A stretch of DNA of 64,000 nucleotides from Zygaena filipendulae (Eukaryota > Arthropoda > Insecta > Lepidoptera > Zygaenidae), in NCBI GenBank assembly GCA_907165275.2, contig CAJRBF020000002.1, positions 1,240,001 through 1,304,000 of the forward strand, written 5' to 3'. This document shows positions 47,185 through 57,357 of this stretch, piece by piece. Numbering within the stretch: the first letter of the stretch is position 1; each line of letters opens with the position of its first letter. The notes beneath the pieces were generated by a model that was given only the letters and a program-made list of their open reading frames with translations, ran no database searches and was not told where the DNA came from. Both the position numbers and the translations under genes were made by a program.

Positions 47185-48216
47185 ATGCCGTATTGTGAAG
47201 ATTGCAAAGTTTTTGTTAGTCGTGTTCGTTGGATAGGTCACTTGCGAAGTACTGATCATAAAAATAAAAATTATTCTACATTAAGTGAAGGTATCCTCAA
47301 AATTAATTCCGCTTTTCGCAACAGAATAGCCTCATATAAAGTTACATCATCGGATTCTGAGGATCAGACTTCAATAGAAAGTTTTTTAGATCATATACAA
47401 ACTAAAATCAAATCGTTAATTGAAATGTCACTTAAGCAACATCACTGTGTCAAGGCCAATTTCGAATATTTTGGAGTTTTTCTCTTGTTAAAAAATGATT
47501 CCCAAGAGATAAAATCATTTGGCACGAAAAATTTTACTCTTTATCAAAATTGCAATCTTGATACTTTATTTTTCGAGGTAAAAACCAGTTTGATCAAAAA
47601 AGCAAGTGAATTTCAAGAGCGTGATAGTGGTTGGACATTTTTGCATAATTCCCATTTAGAAGTTAACATAAACAAATACCAGCCTTTGCGTGGTTCAAGT
47701 TTCATTGAGTTGCCGGCTTTAATCAAATCAAAGAAAGCCTGTTTAAATATAAAGAATAATGATAATTTTTGTTTTTTATGGTCAGTAACTGCTGCTTTGT
47801 ATCCTGCTCAACGTCATTCTGATAGAGTTTCATCTTATCCTAAATTTAATGACGTGTTGAACGTGGATGGCTTATCGTTCCCAATGAGTTTCTCAGACAT
47901 CGCTCGGTTTGAACAGAACAATCCGCATATATGTATTTTTGTATACGGTTTAAATGATAAGAAGTTAGTGGTCGGTCCACTTTACAAATCAGACGCATTG
48001 AACAAAAAAGTTATTCATTTACTTTATCTTGAAGAAGGTGATATGTCGCATTACTGTTTGATAAAGGATCTGTCGCGTCTTGTTAGAAGTCAAATTACTA
48101 AGCATTGTAACAAATTGCACTTTTGCGATCATTGTTTACAATTTTTCAACTCGAACGATCAGTTATGTTCTCATATCTGCGGAGGTGTGGCTACCGAATT
48201 ACCTCCAAAAGGTTCC
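47185..48216 (+). CDS. polB: Polinton protein-primed DNA polymerase B, N-terminal part (split by insertion)
   Basis: The N-terminus has a CxxC...HxxxxH zinc finger ('YCEDCKVF...HLRSTDH'). The central domain contains 'NFCFLWSVTAALYP', a conserved block of Polinton polymerases. A second zinc finger ('CDHCLQFF...H...C') follows before the frame is cut at 48216 by a Gypsy LTR. After the retrotransposon the same frame resumes at 52835. The full enzyme would be about 1180 residues, normal for the family, and would copy the element using a terminal protein primer. The start at 47185 is the first ATG and lies 102 bp after the preceding gene. Confidence 0.9.
48212..48216 (+). repeat. Gypsy target-site duplication gttcc (left)
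   Basis: gttcc here and at 52830-52834 flank the two LTRs; both lie within the same PolB codons. Confidence 0.95.
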
Positions 48217-48368
48217 TGTAGTGTCGGTAGTATAGTTAGGCAATAAGATATTAATACGAGTAAGTGTAAGGTAGTTGTAAGTACGGCAGTTGGAAATAAA
48301 CGAGCTAACGAACAAACGTCTCTGCGTATTATTCCCTCAATTCCCTTGTCCAAAGCTGGGATATTACA
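48217..48368 (+). repeat. Gypsy left LTR
   Basis: 152 bp, TG...CA, identical to the right LTR. Confidence 0.95.
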
Positions 48369-48442
48369 GTGGCGACGATAGTGGACTATTATATCGGACC
48401 CTTAGTGTTGCGTGGTGTTAAAAACGGTGTGTGGACGTAAAA

Positions 48443-51400
48443 ATGACGGTCGGAAAAATGACGAGTTTCGATGTGCAATCAGGCGTGTGGTCGTCATACG
48501 TCGATCGGCTGGACATGTATTTCGCGGCAAATGATGTGAAGGACGAAAAGAAGCTGGCTACATTAATTGCGGTTATGGGCGACAATGCATACGAGCTATT
48601 GGTGAACTTGGCTAGTCCGAAGAAACCATCGAGTTTGGCATACAGTGAGGCCGTGGATATGTTACGTAATCACTTACAACCGGCACCGTCGGCTTTAGCG
48701 GAACGCTATCGTTTCAGGCAGCGGAGACAGGGAACAGAAGAGAACATAGCTACCTATGTTGCGGAACTAAAAAAAATGACACGCGACTGTCAATTTGGTT
48801 CTAACTTAAATGAAAACCTTAGAGATCAGTTTGTTTGTGGAGTGCGTAGCGACCTCATACGCCAACGGTTATTTGCAGAGGACGATTCGATGACGTTTGC
48901 GCGAGCGGTCAAACTAGCGACGTCGTTAGAAGCGGCAGAACGTGACTCGGCAGCTGTCGATGCACCAACATCGTCGGTGGGCATCGGAGAGGGTGCGGCG
49001 GGAGCCGTAGCGGCGGCGGTGCACGCGCTCGGTGCGCCCGGGAGCAGCCGCGGGGCGGCGGCTCGCGGCGGGCGCGGGGGACGAGGGGCACGCGGAGCGG
49101 GCCGCGGAACAGGCTATGACAGGGCGGCAGCGGCGACTCGGGGGGGCAACACTTTTTGTCCCGGATGTGGTGCCACAAACCATGTTTACGAAAGATGTCG
49201 TTTTCGTAACTACGATTGCAGCTGGTGTAGGCGGATTGGACATTTGCGGCGGGTGTGCCCAGGCAGAGGGCCGGCGCCGACGACGGCGGCGGGGGCGGGG
49301 CGGAGCGCTCCGGCCGGGGTGTACTTCGGGGATGCTCAGGACGGCGCGGCGGAGGGAGGCCACGACTACGAGGACCTGGAGGCTGATTTTCATCAGCTAT
49401 GCTTGAACGACTATAAGGCGGTGAGAGTGCCAGTGGTTATCGAAGGTCATTGTTTAGAAATGGAAATCGACACGGGTACAGCAGTGTCGTGCGTTAACAA
49501 CATAACGTATAAGAAGTACTTTTCGCATTTGGTCCTAGAGGAAAGTAGTATTAAACTTAAATTGTATGATGGCACATGTATGAAACCTTTAGGTATCATA
49601 AAACCGAAAGTTTGTTACGGTACCGAGAAAAAGTTATTAGAATTATTTGTTGTACAAGGAGGAACTACCTCCCTAATTGGCCGGCAATGGTTAGCAGAGT
49701 TAAAAATTAAAATACCCACTTTTGGCGATTGTTTAAAAATAAATAAGTTAGGTATGGAGTGTAGTAAGACGAGTAATGTAATAATCACTAATGTGTTGGA
49801 CAGGTATAAGGAGTTGTTTGGCGGAGGTTTGGGTCGATACACTGGCGGCAAGGCGACATTGAGATTGCGACCGGGAGCGGAGCCGGTATTCCATCGCGCG
49901 CGTCCGTTGCCGTACGCGCTGCGCGCGCGTGTCGACGCAGAGTTGGATAGGATGCTACGCGACGGGGTCATCGAGCCAATCGACTGCTCCGACTGGGCCT
50001 CTCCCTTGGTACCTGTCAATAAGCCGGACGGAACCCTTAGGCTGTGTGCAGATTATAAATCCACGGTAAATCCTTCACTGATAATAGATCGCTTTCCTTT
50101 GCCTAAGATAGAAGACGTACTGGTCAACTTAAACGGTGACCAATATTTTAGTAAAATTGATTTGTCACAAGCTTACAATCAGATTGAATTGGACGAATCT
50201 AAAATGTATACGGTGATCAATACCCATAGGGGGTTATTCCGATATAACCGTTTAGTGTTTGGCTTGGCTTCTAGCGTGGGGATATTCCAAAGGATTATGA
50301 CTAATATTTTGCAAGGTATACCCTACGTACACGTTTTCCTGGATGACGTAATTATTGGTGGTCGGACAATAAATGAGCACCTGAAGGCTTTGGAAGAAGT
50401 ATTTTCACGGTTACAAAAGAATGGGTTAAAGCTAAAAAAGAGTAAATGTGTATTTTTAGCTAATGAAGTGACGTATTTAGGATACATCGTGTCTAAAGAC
50501 GGGGTAAAAGTGGATAACTCGAAAGTTGAAGCTATTGTCAAAATGGGTAGACCTCGGAACGTCAGTGAATTAAGAGCCTTTTTAGGTATGGTTAATTTCT
50601 TTGGGAAGTTTATCAGGAATTTAAGCTCAGTATTATATCCTTTGTATAATTTATTAAGAAAAGGTATGGAATGGATTTGGTGTGCGCAGTGTGATCGAGC
50701 CTTTACTACAACAAAAAACCTGTTATCGAGTGCAAAGGTATTGGCGCATTACGATCCGAGTAAACAATTGATTTTAACGTGCGATGCGAGTGGCCGGGGC
50801 GTAGGAGCGGTATTATCGCAACCCGGCGCGGGGGGGGAACGACCGGTTGCGTACGCGTCGCGTAGTCTTAATGAGGCGGAGAAAAATTATTCTCAAATAC
50901 ATCGGGAGGCGTTATCGATTATATTTGGCGTTCATAAATTTCATCAGTATTTATATGGTCGCAAATTTACTTTAAGGACCGACCACAAGCCTTTAGTGTC
51001 AATATTCGGACCTAATAAAGGAATACCTGCTATGACCGCCAGTAGGATGCAGCGATGGGCAATAATTCTGTCAGCATATACGTTTGAAATTGAATACGTT
51101 AGGACGGATGAGAATTGTGCCGATGGCTTGTCGCGCTTACCGGCTACGGCAGCGGCGGCGTCAAACGTCAACAACATACGACGGCTGCCGGAGCAAACAT
51201 TTTTTCATTTTGCGCAGGAGGCATTTCTGTTAGATTATAATGTAATTAAAAAAATGACAGAAAAAGATCCTATTTTAGCGAGGGTACTCAGTTATTTACG
51301 CGACGGTTGGCCAAACAACTGCGAGATAGAAGGATTGCGACCCTATTTTAACAGAAAAACGGAATTGTATGAGGAGCTAGGTTGCATCATGTGGGGGCAT

Positions 51401-52600
51401 CGCGTAGTAGTACCCGGCGGCTGTAGGTCACGGGTTCTGGACTTGTTACATGAACCGCATATGGGGATAGTAAAATCAAAATCAATGGCGCGGAGCTACG
51501 TCTGGTGGCCGGGCGTCGACGAGGCAGTGGAGGCAGCGTGTCGCGGCTGCGCGGTGTGCGCGGCGCATGCAGACGCGCCGGCGGCGCACCAGCCGCGGCC
51601 CTGGCCCTGGCCTGCTCGCCCCTGGTCACGGGTGCATATGGATTTTTTGGGACCCATTTACGGCAAACTGTATCTGGTTATAGTAGATGCGACGTCTAAA
51701 TGGATAGAGGTATTCAATGTAGCTAGTACAAACGCGAACGGAACTATCGATAAATTAACAGAGTTGTGGAGTAGATGGGGGTTACCTAGGCAAATAGTAA
51801 CGGATAACGGGCCCCCGTTTACCAGCAAAGAATTTGCAGGCTTCGTGAAAAATGGGGGAATTGAGCATATTTTCACTGCACCGTATCACCCCGCGTCTAA
51901 TGGGGCAGCAGAAAATGCAGTAAGGACCTTAAAAAGAGTGATAAGAAAAGCGGTATCCGACAAGGTTAACGTTGATAGAGCTTTGAATATATTTCTAATG
52001 CACTATAGGAATACTCCTCATAGTACGACAGATGAATCCCCTTCTATGATCCTAACAAATAGGCATTTACGGACTCGGTTAGACAAATTAAAACCAGATA
52101 GAGAGGCGGTGGCGAAACGAGCTCAGGCTCGTCAAGTAGAATCAGCAGGGGGTTCAAAGAGAAGGGTAGGAGTAGGAGAAGAGGTATGGTACAGACAGTA
52201 CCTCAAGGGGGACAAGTGGTTGCCAGGGGTAGTCAGCAGTACTGTAGGGAAAGCGAGCTATAAGGTGAAGGATAACAGTGGAAAGGAAATACAAAGACGC
52301 ATAGATCAGTTAAAGCGTAGGTCTAAGGGTTCATTAGGTTGCCCAGTGGATGCAGAGGAGGAGGTACAGGTGGAGGAGGGAGCAGCAGCCTCGGCATCAA
52401 GTCCAGCAAGGACTCTAGAACACGTTGTAGTATCGACACCGTCACCTTCTCAATCGACAACACCATCGCAAGTCGATACCGGGAACGAGCAGTTCGTTAC
52501 ACCTGGGAGCAGCCCGCAGTCGCCTGACGTCCGTGTATCGCCCCAGCCTCGACCAACGCGGAAGTGTCGTTTAAATAAGCCTCCTAGGTATAAGTTTTAG
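48443..52600 (+). CDS. Gypsy Gag-Pol polyprotein
   Basis: About 1385 codons in one frame; ATG at 48443 (open slightly upstream without ATG). In order: Gag capsid-like region; a Gly/Arg/Ala-rich stretch (49010-49150, very GC-rich); two zinc knuckles ('CPGCGATNHVYERC', 'CSWCRRIGHLRRVC'); aspartic protease with DTG at 49470; RT with 'FLDDVII' near 50337; RNase H ('LTCDASGRGVGAVLS'); integrase with HHCC zinc finger (51447-51570) and DDE residues ('DFLGP' 51640, 'DNGPPF' 51805, Glu near 51910). No stop or frameshift, so the element may be mobile. The Gag-Pol fusion leaves no frameshift site between them. Confidence 0.93.
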   Translation: MTVGKMTSFDVQSGVWSSYVDRLDMYFAANDVKDEKKLATLIAVMGDNAYELLVNLASPKKPSSLAYSEAVDMLRNHLQPAPSALAERYRFRQRRQGTEENIATYVAELKKMTRDCQFGSNLNENLRDQFVCGVRSDLIRQRLFAEDDSMTFARAVKLATSLEAAERDSAAVDAPTSSVGIGEGAAGAVAAAVHALGAPGSSRGAAARGGRGGRGARGAGRGTGYDRAAAATRGGNTFCPGCGATNHVYERCRFRNYDCSWCRRIGHLRRVCPGRGPAPTTAAGAGRSAPAGVYFGDAQDGAAEGGHDYEDLEADFHQLCLNDYKAVRVPVVIEGHCLEMEIDTGTAVSCVNNITYKKYFSHLVLEESSIKLKLYDGTCMKPLGIIKPKVCYGTEKKLLELFVVQGGTTSLIGRQWLAELKIKIPTFGDCLKINKLGMECSKTSNVIITNVLDRYKELFGGGLGRYTGGKATLRLRPGAEPVFHRARPLPYALRARVDAELDRMLRDGVIEPIDCSDWASPLVPVNKPDGTLRLCADYKSTVNPSLIIDRFPLPKIEDVLVNLNGDQYFSKIDLSQAYNQIELDESKMYTVINTHRGLFRYNRLVFGLASSVGIFQRIMTNILQGIPYVHVFLDDVIIGGRTINEHLKALEEVFSRLQKNGLKLKKSKCVFLANEVTYLGYIVSKDGVKVDNSKVEAIVKMGRPRNVSELRAFLGMVNFFGKFIRNLSSVLYPLYNLLRKGMEWIWCAQCDRAFTTTKNLLSSAKVLAHYDPSKQLILTCDASGRGVGAVLSQPGAGGERPVAYASRSLNEAEKNYSQIHREALSIIFGVHKFHQYLYGRKFTLRTDHKPLVSIFGPNKGIPAMTASRMQRWAIILSAYTFEIEYVRTDENCADGLSRLPATAAAASNVNNIRRLPEQTFFHFAQEAFLLDYNVIKKMTEKDPILARVLSYLRDGWPNNCEIEGLRPYFNRKTELYEELGCIMWGHRVVVPGGCRSRVLDLLHEPHMGIVKSKSMARSYVWWPGVDEAVEAACRGCAVCAAHADAPAAHQPRPWPWPARPWSRVHMDFLGPIYGKLYLVIVDATSKWIEVFNVASTNANGTIDKLTELWSRWGLPRQIVTDNGPPFTSKEFAGFVKNGGIEHIFTAPYHPASNGAAENAVRTLKRVIRKAVSDKVNVDRALNIFLMHYRNTPHSTTDESPSMILTNRHLRTRLDKLKPDREAVAKRAQARQVESAGGSKRRVGVGEEVWYRQYLKGDKWLPGVVSSTVGKASYKVKDNSGKEIQRRIDQLKRRSKGSLGCPVDAEEEVQVEEGAAASASSPARTLEHVVVSTPSPSQSTTPSQVDTGNEQFVTPGSSPQSPDVRVSPQPRPTRKCRLNKPPRYKF

Positions 52601-52677
52601 GATATCCTTACTTATAGGTACATTAGGTCATTAGATTAATGGTTTGGTACTATATGTAGTAATTTAGAGTGGAGGAC

Positions 52678-52829
52678 TGTAGTGTCGGTAGTATAGTTAG
52701 GCAATAAGATATTAATACGAGTAAGTGTAAGGTAGTTGTAAGTACGGCAGTTGGAAATAAACGAGCTAACGAACAAACGTCTCTGCGTATTATTCCCTCA
52801 ATTCCCTTGTCCAAAGCTGGGATATTACA
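52678..52829 (+). repeat. Gypsy right LTR
   Basis: 152 bp, identical to 48217-48368; followed by the duplicated gttcc at 52830-52834. Confidence 0.95.
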
Positions 52830-52834
52830 GTTCC

Positions 52835-53971
52835 TTTATAGAATTTAAAAATTATGACCGAAAGCAAAACGTTCCTTTTGTTGTTTATGCAGATTTTGAA
52901 GCTATGCTCGAAACTTACGATAGTTGCGAACCCGATCCGTTAAAATCTTCTACAGTGACTCAACAGCGACATGTACCTGTAGCTTTTGCCTATCACCTCG
53001 TTTGTACAGTAGATTCACGATACAACCACATAACCTCATATAGAGGACGTGATTGTGCTGATAAGTTTGTTAAATCTATTTGTGACGATGCAAAGAAAAT
53101 CAGCGAAATATTAAATAAAAACGTGCCTATGGTTTTTACTGATACTGATGCTTATAATTATGAGAACGCAGAGACTTGTCACATTTGCGAGGGTCTAATA
53201 ACAGTAGATAAAGTTCGTGATCATTGTCATTTGACAGGACAGTTCCGTGGCGCTGCTCATAGTTACTGTAATTTAAAATATCAAGTACCAAAGTTCTTGC
53301 CTGTTGTCTTTCATAACCTGTCTGGTTATGATTGTCATCTTTTTATCAAAGAATTAGGGAAAGCCCCTGGGTCTATTAAGGTAATACCGAAAACAAAAGA
53401 AAACTATATTTCTTTCACAAAGTTTATTCCGATTTCTGGACAAGATTATTTTCAAATAAGATTTGTGGATTCATTCAAGTTTTTGGGGACAAGCATAGAA
53501 AAGTTAGCCGCAACCATGAAAAAGGATGAATTTAGATACTTAAAATCTTACTATCCTGATGAAAAACACTTTAATCTGCTCACTCGAAAAGGAGTGTATC
53601 CATATGATTACATGTCTAGTTGGGAACGATATGCTGATACCTGTTTACCGTCTAAAGACCGTTTTTTTAACTCGCTTACGAATGAGTCAATTACCGATGA
53701 AGATTACGAACACGCTCGAGCGATGTGGCTTGAGTTTTCTATTAATAATATGGGTCAATTTACTGATTTGTATCTCGAGTCAGACGTCCTTTTGTTGACT
53801 GATATCTATGAAAATTTTAGATTAACATGTAAACAATATTATCAACTCGATCCCGCCTTTTATCTTACTGCACCAAGTCTTTCATTTGATGCAATGCTTT
53901 TAAAAACTCGCGTTCGGTTGGAACTTATAAGTGATTTAGAAATTTTTTTGTTTGATACAACAAGGTATTAG
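52835..53971 (+). pseudogene. polB: PolB middle part: 3'-5' exonuclease domain, ends at a frameshift
   Basis: Continues the PolB frame from the left side of the Gypsy insertion. Exonuclease motifs: 'YADFEAM' (ExoI, about 52888), 'NLSGYDCHLF' (ExoII, about 53323) and 'YLESDVLLLTDIY' (ExoIII, about 53768). Between them are a CxxC...HCH zinc-like insert ('CHICEGL...DHCHLTGQFRG') and linker. At 53940-53950 the T7 run in 'gaaatttttttg' changes phase, and the frame terminates at 53971. One base in the homopolymer separates it from the downstream polymerase frame. Confidence 0.88.
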
Positions 53972-55325
53972 AGGTGGCGTGTGCATGTGCTCCAAACGAC
54001 ACGCTAAAGCTAATCATAGATATCTGGAAACTTTTGACCCCTCTACGCCAAGCTCGTACATTATGTATTTAGATTGTAATAATTTGTATGGATATAGTAT
54101 GTGTCAAACATTACCTCATTCAGACTTCAGATTTTTAAGCGATAGTGAAATTAAGAAGTTAGAGGTAAATATAGTACACATTACGGATGACGCTGAAAAT
54201 GGCTTTATTCTTGAGGTTGATTTATTTTATCCTCCAAATTTACACACCCAACACAATGATTTTCCATTTTGTCCTGAAAAAATTAAATCTCCCACAGGAA
54301 AAACAAAAAAATTAATACCCAACTTATATGACAAATATCACTACGTTATTCATTACGTTCACCTTAAAAAATGCTTAGAACACGGTTTGGTTTTAAGAAA
54401 AATCCATCGAGCTATAACTTTCAAACAAAGTAATTTTTTAAAACAATATATAGACCTTAATACTGAGCTGCGTCAAAGAGCTCAATCTGTTTTTGAACAA
54501 GATTTTTTTAAGTTGTTAAATAATAGTATATTTGGAAAAACATTGGAAAACACAGAACAATGGGTAGATGTACGATTGATAAATAAGTGGTCAGACATGA
54601 ATAACCAAACAAAAAAATTTATTGGTGCCGAGAAGTTGATAGCCAACCCAAATTTTCACAGCGCATCAATATTTTCTGACGACCTAGTAGCAATACAAAT
54701 GAAACGTTCAAGGGTTGTTCTAAACAAGCCGATCTACATTGGATTTGCTGTACTCGAACTTTCTAAAAGTCATATGTATGACTTCCATTACTCAGTAATA
54801 AAGCCATTTTACGAAAATCGTATTGAAGTATGTTATACTGATACTGATAGTTTTATTTACAATATACAGACAGAAGATGTTTACAGAGATTTTAAAATGA
54901 ATTTTCTAAAATATTTTGATACTAGCAGTTACGATTACAATAACAAGTTTGGTTTGCCAATTGTAAACAAAAAAATTCCTGGGTTGTTTAAGGATGAAAT
55001 GGGTGGTAAGATTGTTAAGGAGTTTGTAGGGTTAAGGTCAAAGCTTTATTGTATTAAAACTTCAGATAGAACGATTAAAAAAGCAAAAGGAACAAAACGA
55101 AATGTAATTAAAAATTTGCATGCATCAGACTATAAATATGTCTTATACAATTGTGATGTCGTTCGAAAAAGAAACGTTTTGTTTAAAACAATCAAGCATG
55201 AAATATTTACTCAATCCGTAAATAAAATTGCTCTTTCAGCCAATGATGATAAGCGGTTGTTAGAATCAGATAAGGTGACAACCATCGCCTGGGGTAATCA
55301 GACAATATTTGGTTGTACTGCTTAA
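53952..55325 (+). pseudogene. polB: PolB C-terminal part: polymerase domain
   Basis: Begins in the frame that follows the T-run shift. The polymerase motifs are intact: A ('YLDCNNLYGYSM', about 54065), B ('LLNNSIFGKT', about 54512) and C ('CYTDTDSFIY', about 54829), plus a C-terminal 'KTIKHEIFTQSVNK' region and stop. Catalytic Asp residues are all visible. Because of the frameshift and the retrotransposon upstream, this copy should not yield full-length polymerase. Confidence 0.9.
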
Positions 55326-55654
55326 TTTTTTTCACTATTTCATAGAATGTAACTATTAATATAGAGTATTATAAAATATTAGGTAGAAATAAGATTGTTT
55401 TAATTATCCGTAGGATAATGATTATTATAATTATATACGAAATTGTAAGCAATATTATGTAATAGATATGTATTAATATTAAGTAAATATGAATACAGTG
55501 TAAGTTAATTTTAGTGTTTTCTGAAATATAAATAAATTTTAAATTACATTAAAACCAAGAGTTTTATTTGACTTTCACTTTGATATAAATACAATGTTGC
55601 TGTTTGAACATGTACCGACATGTTTCATTATAATCACAATAATAACATATAACA
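55326..55654. other. AT-rich PolB 3' region
   Basis: No gene; 'aaatataaataaatttt' at about 55527 is a possible polyadenylation region. Confidence 0.4.
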
Positions 55655-55843
55655 TTACAACATAGAAATATGATCATCAGTCTCTGTGCTTGTACAAACA
55701 GTAACATGTTTAGACATGTTCCAACTTGGAAACTTCAACACATAGGCACTGTAGTTTTGTTTAGCTCCTCGAACAGTCATTACCGAGACGCGTTCGACCG
55801 AGGTACTGTCATCAGCTTCGTATCGATTTGGAATTGTAAGCAT
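55655..55843 (-). CDS. Possible small minus-strand ORF between PolB and ATPase
   Basis: 62 codons from an ATG at 55843 to a stop at 55655, with protein-like composition (Thr/Ser/Val-rich, 'TVRGAKQNYSAYVLKFPSW'). An upstream in-frame extension to 55951 exists. No domain is recognised, and the plus strand has a competing frame. Could be an exon. Confidence 0.3.
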   Translation of the reverse strand: MLTIPNRYEADDSTSVERVSVMTVRGAKQNYSAYVLKFPSWNMSKHVTVCTSTETDDHISML

Positions 55844-55918
55844 GCATTTTTTATTTGTTAAGTACCTACTATTATTCTGATAAGTGGACCGATTATAATT
55901 TTTTGATTGTTTCAGATC

Positions 55919-56161
55919 ATGTTTACTCCTAGTGATGAACAATGCGCACAAGATCCTCTAGAAGGGTTTAGTCAAGAATTTCCTGAAGTCAGCAAAAGGA
56001 AAAAGTCCAGAAAGCTGCAGCCAACGTTGCTTTCACAAACCACACAAGCCGCCTTTGAAGAGGTGTTTAACAAGAACGAAGATGGAGCATGCAGTTCATT
56101 GAGCAAGCAGAGTAGTAGGTATATATTGTATGTTCTGGACCACTTCGTTCTTTCGCAATGA
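55919..56161 (+). CDS. Possible small plus-strand exon with basic cluster
   Basis: An ATG at 55919 follows a strong acceptor-like tract (ttttttgattgtttcag). The product has an acidic start, 'KRKKSRK' and a helical Gln/Asn part, and from about 56115 runs into the foldback repeat, where it is unlikely to be genuine. Function unknown. A spliced gene ending here is an alternative. Confidence 0.3.
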   Translation: MFTPSDEQCAQDPLEGFSQEFPEVSKRKKSRKLQPTLLSQTTQAAFEEVFNKNEDGACSSLSKQSSRYILYVLDHFVLSQ

Positions 56162-56219
56162 GCGAGCACGTGCTCGCTCGCGAAATCACTCCGATGGTCC
56201 AGACCATACAATATATACC
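56118..56219. promoter_or_regulatory. 102-bp foldback upstream of Polinton ATPase, main copy
   Basis: Ends are inverted copies (ggtatatattgtatg / catacaatatatacc), with the perfect 20-bp palindrome gagcgagcacgtgctcgctc at 56160-56179. Half-sites ATGGTC..GACCAT lie in the right arm. It sits 360 bp before the ATPase start and is conserved in the fragment copy, so it could be the promoter of the ATPase-to-capsid block. Confidence 0.6.
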
Positions 56220-56357
56220 AATCAAAATGATTCACTTGTCGGATCGATCATGCAAAAACAATTATCGCTCGCGAAATCACTCCGATGGTCCAGACCATAC
56301 AATATATACCAATCAAAATGATTCACTTGTCGGATCGATCATGCAAAAACAATTATC
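56176..56357 (+). repeat. 91-bp tandem duplication in the ATPase upstream region
   Basis: The word gctcgcgaaatcactccgat recurs at 56176 and 56267; a diverged third start is at 56358. The fragment copy at 10153 has one unit, so the duplication arose in this copy (or was lost in the other). Each unit carries one ATGGTC-CA-GACCAT dyad and one 'tcggatcgatcatgc'. Confidence 0.9.
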
Positions 56358-56575
56358 GCTCGCAAAATCATTCCAGTGATCCAGGCCCTGGACCACACAA
56401 TCAAAAAGATCTTCATTTGTCAGATGTCAGATCAATTACAAAAGATTTATCTGTGGAATGATAATACAGCGAAATCCATACCATGAAACGATCAGACGTC
56501 TGGTAGTTCTCATGTTTTGACTTAAAAATAAATGTAACTAACGAAATACCACACTACTGACTTGACACGTGCATC

Positions 56576-57274
56576 ATGAAGTTTGTTAAACAGTCACAAT
56601 CGTTAAATATTGATAATGTTTTTGTCGAAGTAAAAAATACCATGTCACGTCATGGAAGTCTTCTACCTAGCACTGTACGATGCATCATTTGTGGACCGTC
56701 GAGCTGTGGGAAAACAAATTTGATGATTGGACTACTTTTGCACGAAAACGGGTTACATTATCGAAATGTGTATGTTTATTCTAAAACATTACAACAACCA
56801 AAATATGTGTTTTTAGAAAAGGTTTTGGAACGAGTTCCAAATGTTTTATTTGAAAAGTATCGTGATAAAGATGAAGTTTTAAGTCTACAAGATGCTAAAC
56901 CCTACTCCGTGATTGTATTTGACGACGTTGCATGTGAAAATCAAAATAACATACGAGATTACTTTGCAATGGGCAGACACAAATATATTGATTGTTTTTA
57001 TCTCAACCAAACATATAGTAAAATCCCTAAACAGTTAGTGAGAGATAACGCGAATTTAATTATACTTTTTAAACAAGATGAAACCAATATGAAACATGTT
57101 TATGATGAGCACGTTAATACAGACATGACGTGGGGTCAATTTCGCGAAATGTGTTCAAAGATTTGGATGAGTCCTTACAACTATTTGGTTATAAACAAGG
57201 ATTGTACTAAAAATAATGGTTGCTATAGAAACAAATTAGACACTTTTGTGGTGTTCGACCAACAAAGAACATAA
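56576..57274 (+). CDS. Polinton packaging ATPase (FtsK/HerA-A32 type)
   Basis: 232 residues, normal for the family. Walker A GPSSCGKT at 40-47, Walker B VIVFDD near 112-117, and an Asn/Gln sensor region 'YLNQTYSKIPKQL' further on, all intact. Known role: translocation of genome DNA into the capsid. It is first in a run of ten plus-strand genes, and 83 bp separate it from the next. It differs from the fragment copy in a handful of residues and by four extra C-terminal codons. Confidence 0.93.
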   Translation: MKFVKQSQSLNIDNVFVEVKNTMSRHGSLLPSTVRCIICGPSSCGKTNLMIGLLLHENGLHYRNVYVYSKTLQQPKYVFLEKVLERVPNVLFEKYRDKDEVLSLQDAKPYSVIVFDDVACENQNNIRDYFAMGRHKYIDCFYLNQTYSKIPKQLVRDNANLIILFKQDETNMKHVYDEHVNTDMTWGQFREMCSKIWMSPYNYLVINKDCTKNNGCYRNKLDTFVVFDQQRT

Positions 57275-57357
57275 ATAATACCTTTAAATAGAGGAACGCA
57301 TGTTTTAAACTTCATTCATTATCGGATGCTAAATCATTAACGACTCGTCCGGTTATA

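Larger units (their letters stand above)
48217..52829 (+). mobile_element. Complete Ty3/Gypsy LTR retrotransposon (Mag-like) inside PolB
   Basis: LTRs of 152 bp (48217-48368, 52678-52829) start TGTAGTGTCG and end ATATTACA and show no difference by eye. The 5-bp duplication is perfect and the single gag-pol ORF is open. The segment after the left LTR (gtggcgacgatagtgg) is the probable primer-binding site, and the purine run before the right LTR (gagtggagga) the probable polypurine tract. Short LTRs with one fused ORF fit the Mag clade. All of this points to a very recent insertion. Confidence 0.95.

Noticed and set aside
48431..52600. Start of Gypsy polyprotein at GTG 48431
   Set aside because: The first in-frame ATG is 48443; there is no reason for a non-ATG start.
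53935..53975. PolB phase change as a programmed frameshift
   Set aside because: The required shift is +1 (or -2) on a plain T run inside the enzyme core, with the stop 20 bases later; mutation or base-count error is simpler.
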